In this document: positions 57,441-64,000 of the stretch, piece after piece
Position numbering within the stretch: position 1 is the stretch's first letter
How the letters are laid out: each line of letters starts with the position of its first letter
Assembly (NCBI GenBank): GCA_963969395.1
Contig: OZ017801.1
Coordinates: 4,342,501 to 4,406,500 of the forward strand
Direction: 5' to 3'
Source: Pseudoscleropodium purum
Lineage: Eukaryota; Streptophyta; Bryopsida; Hypnales; Brachytheciaceae
DNA length: 64,000 nucleotides
The notes under the pieces: generated by a model
The model's input: only the letters and a program-made list of their open reading frames with translations
The model's database searches: none
What the model was told of the DNA's origin: nothing
Position numbers and translations under genes: made by a program

Positions 57441-57660
57441 AAGCTATTTTTGCAGGCAGGTCCTGCAATGGCCCGTAACAACACTGGAACAGGAAGTAGA
57501 AAGTTGACAGCACCTGCAATGTAATTAATCGACAACAGCACCGATCTACTACTGGTGATCCTGAAAGTCTAGTCGAGCTGTGAAGGCCAGAGAGAAGCTT
57601 GATGTGTCTCACCGTGACATCAACTTGAGATCGAGCTTTGACGAAGGATCCCCACGATTG

Positions 57661-58222
57661 AAGCAGCTCTCTTCGATCGTTCCCATCAGAACGCAGTGGA
57701 TGCCTCGATCGGATCTTTGTGCTAGATTCCAGCCGCTTGAAGATCGATCCATCCTCCGAGTCAAGTCTGGAGGAATCCAGAAGCGGAGCGGGAAAAGCTT
57801 GAGGACGGTGGAGTTATTGCCCCAGAAAGTACTGGCGGGACAGGGAATGGCAACCACTCATACCGCCATCCATCCAAGGGAGGGGCAATGAAGGGTTCAA
57901 TCCCCCTGGGCCAGCTGAAACAGGCGAAACTTTTGACTATTAATTAATTAGCATATCCCGATTTCCGTCTCGATCAAACTACACGAAAGTAACACCAACA
58001 ATGATGTTAATTTGCAATTGTACCAAAGTCCGTTATGGATATTCTTGGTTCTCTTGGGGTTCAGATATAAGTGTAAGATATAGTGTTGTGGACTTATCCA
58101 TGTCATATAAATGAATAATATAATTAGGAAGAAGATGTTACATATAAGGTTTTAATAGGTTGATCAACTTAGACTTTGAGAGACGGCAAGTGAGTTGATA
58201 GCCACAACACACAGAGTAGAAT
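57661..58222. other. 562-bp insertion in secreted-protein unit 3
   Basis: Absent from units 1 and 2, where CCCCACGATTGAAAAC runs straight on to TAGC(A)TGAAAAC. GC-rich first half, AT-rich second half, no terminal repeats recognised. Confidence 0.6.
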
Positions 58223-58572
58223 ATTCTAGCATGAAAACACACATTTTGAAATCAATATTCGTATATTATATTGACTGCTGCAAGTCTGCAGTGGTCATTG
58301 GCAACTGCAGTGGCCACTGGGATTAAGCTAGCTTAGTTTTTATTTGCAGTTCTATCTTGTAGGTAAGTTAGTTCATATTGCCGGTACCTTCACAGCAGAA
58401 TCACACATATGTAAAACATCTACTGTTGGAAGAACCCTACACGGCTATACTAATCTGGTCTTTTCCAGATTATCTACCCACTTTAGATATGATATATAAT
58501 TATTTATGTGACGTCGTCTGTACCCGCGCTCCTTTGCAGTCGGATTCGAACTTGGCTACAAGTTGCAGTCGA

Positions 58573-58947
58573 TTAAGCCGTGTTGTAAACCCAGTTAGCG
58601 CCAGAGAAGGTGAAGTTATAGTAACACCCATCAGCACTTGGCCCGCTGTTGCTTGTCCCGAGGCTTGCTAGGAACCCCGCTATCAACGTTGTGCAATTAC
58701 CTCCGGCGTAGACACCGGCCGATGCACCACTCTTCAGATTTGCGATTTTTACTGCTGACGCACCAGTTCCTGGGCAGCATGTGTCGACCGGTATGTCGGT
58801 GCACGAATCTGTAGCCGTTCCCGCACAGCTATTTTCGCTATAAAACAGGATGTCCACGGCCTCTACTGAAGAAGTCTGCTGCAGCAGCAACAACAGACTT
58901 GGGAGAACCATCACCAAGACAACCACTTTGGTCCCGAATGCTGCCAT
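58573..58947 (-). CDS. Small secreted six-cysteine protein (copy 3)
   Basis: A 124-residue paralogue of the protein at 13143-13490, function unknown. The signal peptide is almost the same (MAAFGTKVVVLVMVLPSLLL, then SSVEAVDIL). The mature chain keeps all six cysteines in the order C, C, CC, C, C, and the motifs VYAGGNCTT and FSGANW, but most other positions differ. There is also an eight- or nine-residue length difference between the fifth and sixth cysteines. Potential N-glycosylation sites are NCT and NFT. The frame is intact. However, the distal TATA box of the unit is mutated (TACAAATA at 59381-59388) and the proximal one is lost, so expression may be reduced. The extracellular location follows from the signal peptide; any role in defence or symbiosis is a guess. 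Confidence 0.75.
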   Translation of the reverse strand: MAAFGTKVVVLVMVLPSLLLLLQQTSSVEAVDILFYSENSCAGTATDSCTDIPVDTCCPGTGASAVKIANLKSGASAGVYAGGNCTTLIAGFLASLGTSNSGPSADGCYYNFTFSGANWVYNTA

Positions 58948-60149
58948 GACTGTTTACTGCTGCTGCTTCTTCACCGTTCAATCTGAGTCACATATGCATC
59001 AATCACATATTAGCCGATGAATTTCCGTGGGCGAAGTATGGAAGCTCAAAACTCAACAAATAGATGAGGGCGATGCACCAGGGCGATCGATGAACGACCA
59101 GGGCGATCGATGCACAGAATGATCGGCTAGATCAGTATCATGTGTAAACAAGCAACTTGTTGAGAGCACAAAATCCTTTGCGAAGGTGGAGTGCATTGCC
59201 TTAAGTGCATAAGATGTAAACACAAAACAGGGAAGCAGACTCGCAAGACTGCAGATTTTGAGTACTCGCGCGATCAAAATGAAAGTAACTTCAAGGAGGG
59301 TAGTGAGTCGCGACTGGAAGACTAACCTGATATAAGTTAGAGATGAGAGGGCAGATGAGAAGGCAGAGAGCGAGTCTATCTATTTGTAGTGATGCTGAAT
59401 TGCAAGCAGCTTACAGCTAGAAACAAGGGCACAAATTCCAAACATCCGACAGACTAAAGACCACTTGCGAAGACGTACGAGCCCTCCTTTTCTGCGAGAT
59501 GTTTGAAATTTCTGCCCTTGTGACGTACAGTAAGCACTAATTCGAAATTCGTGCTCCTAAGACAACAGAACCAAATTTTCGTTAAAATGTCGGTATTCCA
59601 TACCCTATTTTTTCATTCATTTATTTCTTTAGATCTAAAGTGTACGACTGTACTACTGGTACAGATTGCAGAACGCACGGTCTAAACTTACAAGTACCAA
59701 ATTTTGGCTTAGTCAAGTAACTGGCGATGATTAACGTACTATTATCGAGCTAGATCTAGAAATTGTCGGTACATGAAAATATCTGGATTGAAACCTTTAT
59801 TCGCTGCATGTACCGCGTCGCACGTGATCTAGATTTTTTTATTCCAATACCATATTATTTGTGAAGAGGATACCATGCATATTACATGACTGTGCACCTT
59901 TCGTACGGATATGGGCTTTGGATAAGTTCCAATCGGTCATGGTGCCGTAGAGTCCCAACACTGCCATATTTTTGCCCATACTCCAGGAATTCGGGGACCA
60001 GTCAAATTGATGATAAGGTCCATTTTGTTAAATTGGCGATATTGCGCATTCAAGGCAAAAATTGCGACACACATCTTCACAAAAGTCTAATTTCAGGTCT
60101 GAAACTAGGGCTGGTATAGATTTTAGTTTCAAACCAAAGTTGGGAAATT

Positions 60150-61318
60150 TTTTTAAATTCAACGAAATGGATGTCTCATCATTTATTTTTAATGGAAAGA
60201 ATGCTAGAATGCCTTCCTTGTGGAAATCAACCTTAGAATTTTTAACTCTCACACAATATTTTTTGAGTTTTTTAAGTTGAAAGCATGAGATGTCTACTCA
60301 CATAGTCATACAACTACTTGACTTTTTTTTAATTGAACACCCTTGATTTCTTAAAGCCTATGTTGCTTTAAAGAACTTTTCAACTATTAATGATTGCTCT
60401 TGAAAAGCCAGTTGTGACAATTGTGGCAAGTTGCTATTACAAAAGTGGCCATTCAAGGCTTAAATATAGAAAAAAATATTCAAAAAAATGGTGCAACATG
60501 ATGGAGATAGTGATACCTTAATCTAAAAAATACTATTGTACTATTGATTCAATTAGTTTACATCAAAGTAAACACATGGTATGAATATATTATCAACCAA
60601 ATAACACTTGAGTAAAGATTTCGTACAAGTTAGAATAAAATTTTAAACATAGTATTCATAGTTGTCATAACAGGCGAGTTAGGGTCATCGGACGGGATGG
60701 ACGGACGGGCAAATCGGACCGGACAGATGGACGGTCCGGACAGCTTTAATGTTGTAACTTGTGCAATTTTGCGGAATGACACGTCACCTCATCCGTGCTT
60801 TGACGATCTCGTCTGCGCCCAGCATGTTCCTTAATCCACATGGCATCCACGTGGCCTATTTTTTCGTTATCAGAAAGTCAACTATGTGTTGATTGTATTG
60901 AACGGGCGGGACCTCTAACGGACGGGCGAACCGGACGTCCGTCCACTATGACAACCATGATAGTATTTACATATATTGAAACACAAGTTTTAATAATAAT
61001 TTAAAAATAAATAGTGTTAGTATAATGGAAAAAAAAAGTGTAACCAATTCAACTATATATCAACCACATAATAAAATTTCAAGTTGTCAAAATTGATTTA
61101 TCATTTAAAAAATTTTAACTTCAAATCTCTCACTTTAATATTAGTTTAGCCAATTTCTATCCAAAATTGGATTTAAAAATTTTTCTATAATACATTTGAA
61201 TTTCAAATTCAATAAAATTTTCTTCTAAAATTTTCATTTCCAAAAACATCCCAAAAGTATTTCATAAAAAAAAAATTTAAAGGAAAAAATTCAAATAAAT
61301 GAAAAATACATAAAAATT
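60150..61318. repeat. Dispersed AT-rich repeat R2, copy 5, with nested family B MITE
   Basis: R2 landmarks TTTTTAATGGAAAGAATGCTAG, TTGCTCTTGAAAAGCC and TATTAGTTTAGCCAATTTCTATCC, interrupted by B3. Confidence 0.6.
60657..60959 (-). mobile_element. Family B hAT-like MITE, copy B3 (complete)
   Basis: Ends CATAGTTGTCATA and TATGACAACCATG, flanked by a perfect 8-bp target duplication ATAGTATT (60649-60656 and 60960-60967). 303 bp, no ORF. Confidence 0.92.
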
Positions 61319-61326
61319 CAATATTA

Positions 61327-61599
61327 CAGGGTTGACGAATCTCTACGTCCGCCTGAAAAAGGCGTTCGTAACCCGGACGTCCGTCCTCACGGACGCCAGC
61401 AGACGTAGCATCCCTCCCGTCGTCGGAAGGTGAACGGGCGGGGCGGACGCCTAGATCATGCGGACCAGATCAGTCCGCGTGTCGATCGGACGGCCGTAAT
61501 CGGGCGGACGGGTATCGGGGCGAACGGGGCGGACGGCGTCCGCAAATGTCAGCGTCCGCGTCCGGACGTCCTGGACGTCCGACCGTCCTGTCAACCCTG
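61327..61599 (-). mobile_element. Family A hAT-like MITE, copy A11
   Basis: Ends CAGGGTTGACG...TGTCAACCCTG with a perfect 8-bp duplication CAATATTA (61319-61326 and 61600-61607). Confidence 0.93.
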
Positions 61600-61607
61600 C
61601 AATATTA

Positions 61608-62404
61608 TAATTAAAACATGAAAAGATTATAAGTTTCTACTTAATTTTTTTATTTTCACAATATTCATAATTTTTGCACTAGGCCAAATGCATTAATTGT
61701 ACAACAAAATAAGTGCATTTTCTAGATTTTGGGAAATGCGGTATATCATTTCTAGAAGTGGTTTTAGGGCATTTTTTTCTTGAAAATTGTATAAAGGAAG
61801 CCTTCCATTTTTGCCACCAATAGTTCACTAGTATGCATAATGTGATTAAAAATGCCATGGGAAGCAAGATTTTATAGTACTTATAATATAGACATAACAA
61901 AAATCAAGAAATTTTCATTATAGGACTCATTTTCACAATCTTATTTTGATTTATTTATTCTTATTTGATTTTGTATATTCCTATTGCAATAAGACCAATT
62001 CCTTTAGGTTTAGCTCCCCATTAGAGTGAGAGTCTTTGATACTTTTCCAATTATTGGAAGGCAAGTGTCAGTAGAGTAGTAGGGCATTGTGGTAATTCTA
62101 CATATGTTTTGGAATAGTGTAAGGCAATGTAAATTTTTTCTTATGTCTAAAGATAGAAATCACAAGGATTGCAGATTTTTTGGTAATTTTGTACTTTGAA
62201 TTGAAATTACTATAAATTTTGGAAGTCTACAACTAGTCTAAAGTCTAAATTCTTATCCAATATGTAAAATTTTCTAATTTTGATCATTCAAGAACTACTT
62301 TTCTGCTCATTACTTTGGGACATGTGTCATGATTGACTTGAACAATTCCAACTTTGAAAAGGAGGAAAAACACATTCTAAGCTTTGGTTGAAAATTTGTT
62401 TTTA
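61608..62404. other. AT-rich intergenic DNA
   Basis: Nothing recognised. Confidence 0.5.
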
Positions 62405-62412
62405 GCCTCAGC

Positions 62413-62725
62413 CAGGGTTGACAGGATGGTCAGACGTCCGGGACGTCCGAATGCGGACGCTATGTCCGCAGCGTTCATTGACATTCACGGACGCCGTCCG
62501 CCCCGTCCGCCTGTCCACCCCGATACCCGTCCGCCCAGTTATGGCCATCTGATCGACACGCGGACTGATCTGGTCCGCATGATCTGGGCGTCCGCCTCGG
62601 GCCGTTCACCCCGTCCGTTCGCCTTCCGACGACGGGAGGGATGTTGCGTCCGCTGGCATCCATGAGGACGGATGTCCGGATTACGGACGCCTTTTTTAGG
62701 CGGACGTAGAGATTCGTCAACCCTG
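62413..62725 (+). mobile_element. Family A hAT-like MITE, copy A12
   Basis: Ends CAGGGTTGACA...GTCAACCCTG with an 8-bp duplication GCCTCAGC / CCCTCAGC (one mismatch). Confidence 0.9.
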
Positions 62726-64000
62726 CCCTCAGCTGGAAATAGTTGCACCTTACATGTTGGACATGACTTCCTAGTTGGGAATGGAAGGTTCTACCATAGT
62801 TGATGATGGGATGATTTTCTTATTCCATTTTTACAAACATAGTAAGGTAGATACATCCAAATGTGCCATTGACCTTGAACCGCCATCTATAATATGTGTA
62901 CATCTCCAAAGTCCTATGTGGAAGAAACGCTTTTAGAACCAAACTTTGTTCCTTAATAACTTTTGCATACAATATCCAAATGCCACATTCTCTAGTGTGT
63001 TGGAACCTCCTTTCAATTGCCAACAAGAACATATGAAAATCTGACCAGTTTAAGAATAGAAAATAGCAAAAAGTGTTGGTTTGGGGAGTACCCACCTTAG
63101 TCCAGATTAAGTTAAGCAATGACGACGGCAGAGTACCTGAACTTGGCATTTGATAATATCATGTCCTCACTGGCAAAAATAACAAAGCTGACTATTGACA
63201 ATAAGGTATGAATTGGAGAAAGCCAGGCATGAAGCCCGAAGAGTCTTTGCTGAGGCCCTTGCCACTGGACCGACTTCATCAATTCGAGGCATCAACCCAG
63301 AAATGCTGAAAGAAGTCGGAAACACCAGAAACGCCTCAAAGAAGTTGTCACTTCCGCCGTGCAACCCCAAATTTGAAGAGGTGATTAACCCTTGAATGTC
63401 CGACTGGTCTCCGTGGAAATCATCTGTTTGATACCGTTTGCATTTTTGGATTGAAAAATTGAAAAAATATTTGTTGGAAGTCAAACTATCATAGAAGATC
63501 TTCCCTTTTTTTTCTCAAAATTTGGAAGATGAATAGTTGCACTTATGTCCTACTGACACAACAAGAGTCTATGTCATTCATCAACCAAAAAAATGACCAT
63601 GCTGTTATTTATGGGTTAATAGAAGCGGGACACAGGCTGTAGCAGCGGCAACCTTAGAGAATGGTCAGGTGGCCCTAAATTTTTAAAGATAAAACCAAAA
63701 AAGCCTAGCTAAAATTAGGATTATTCCTTGATGTTGACCTTCCATGACATTGGTACGCCTGATTATTATAGCTCTACGCCTGCCGATGCTGTGCTATATG
63801 CCTGAATCCTACTTGTTTCACTATTAAGGTTTAGATGATTCACAGGGCCAGCCGACCATTCTCCTGGCAATGACGTCGAGGTCGCAGCTGCTACATTCTA
63901 CCCAACGCTATGATAGCTCCACCACCTGAGCACTTGAGACTATATAGACCTTAGAACTTGTGGTCTTCCCACCACAAAGTAGCATATACGTTCTTTGCAA
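62726..64000. other. Intergenic DNA with a possible gene remnant at 63119-63395 (+)
   Basis: ATG at 63119 opens MTTAEYLNLAFDNIMSSLAK. After a one-base shift near 63200, a second frame continues YELEKARHEARRVFAEALATG to a stop at 63393-63395. The composition looks protein-like, but I recognise no family, and the shift could equally be an intron donor (AAG|GTATGA at 63208). Nothing else is seen to the window end. Confidence 0.25.

Larger units (their letters stand above)
51240..60300 (-). repeat. Secreted-protein unit 3, split by insertions
   Basis: Unit landmarks occur at 51240-51391, 52239-52448, 57456-57660 and 58223-60150, in the same order as in units 1 and 2. The gaps hold R1 copy R1c (51392-52238), about 5 kb of foreign DNA (52449-57455) and about 560 bp of foreign DNA (57661-58222). 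The proximal TATA of unit 1 is missing and the distal one is mutated. Confidence 0.8.

Overview
This window is nuclear DNA of a eukaryote, most likely a land plant. The evidence is a spliced alpha-carbonic anhydrase gene of plant type, a plant-type BTB/POZ gene, a tRNA-Gly of plant type, and a Ty3/gypsy chromovirus whose RT and integrase resemble the fungal/moss Tcn1 group. That last point, with an AT-rich background and small secreted proteins that look fungal, suggests a seed-free plant such as a moss. This is inference only and the species cannot be named from the sequence. No operons or bacterial features are present.

Layout. 1-5698: decayed chromodomain Ty3/gypsy element on the minus strand with its 5' LTR, inserted into an older GC-rich hAT-like MITE. 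5845-11480: AT-rich DNA with nested DNA transposons. 11485-14800, 29440-32880 and 51240-60300: three paralogous units. Each carries, on the minus strand, a gene for a small secreted six-cysteine protein: intact at 13143-13490, a pseudogene at 31272-31620, intact at 58573-58947. 15-29 kb: transposon-rich AT desert with a 1290-bp solo LTR (21849-23138). 33.5-47.4 kb: the gene-rich centre. A 6-exon alpha-carbonic anhydrase gene (35766-37342, +), a tRNA-Gly-like locus (38459-38546) and a BTB/POZ pseudogene (43789-45135, +) lie between two inverted copies of a roughly 2-kb segment that contains the carbonic anhydrase promoter. 47.6-64 kb: more MITEs, the third secreted-protein unit split by about 5 kb of other DNA, and a fragment of an alpha/beta hydrolase.

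Mobile DNA explains most of the window. Family A: GC-rich MITEs with CAGGGTTGAC ends and 8-bp target duplications (hAT type), about a dozen copies. Family B: MITEs with CATGGTTGTCATA ends, also with an 8-bp duplication. R1 and R3: elements of about 0.9 kb with CCCCTAAA or CCCCTTAAA ends flanked by TTAA (piggyBac-like). D: Tourist-like MITEs flanked by TTA/TAA. E: elements with AATTTCGTTAAAATGG ends. R2: a longer dispersed AT-rich repeat. Names A, B, D, E, R1, R2 and R3 are local to this annotation.

Only three protein genes look potentially functional: carbonic anhydrase and two secreted cysteine-rich proteins. Element boundaries and duplications were found by reading by eye, so coordinates of decayed repeats are approximate. 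Family assignments rest on remembered family features, not on searches.
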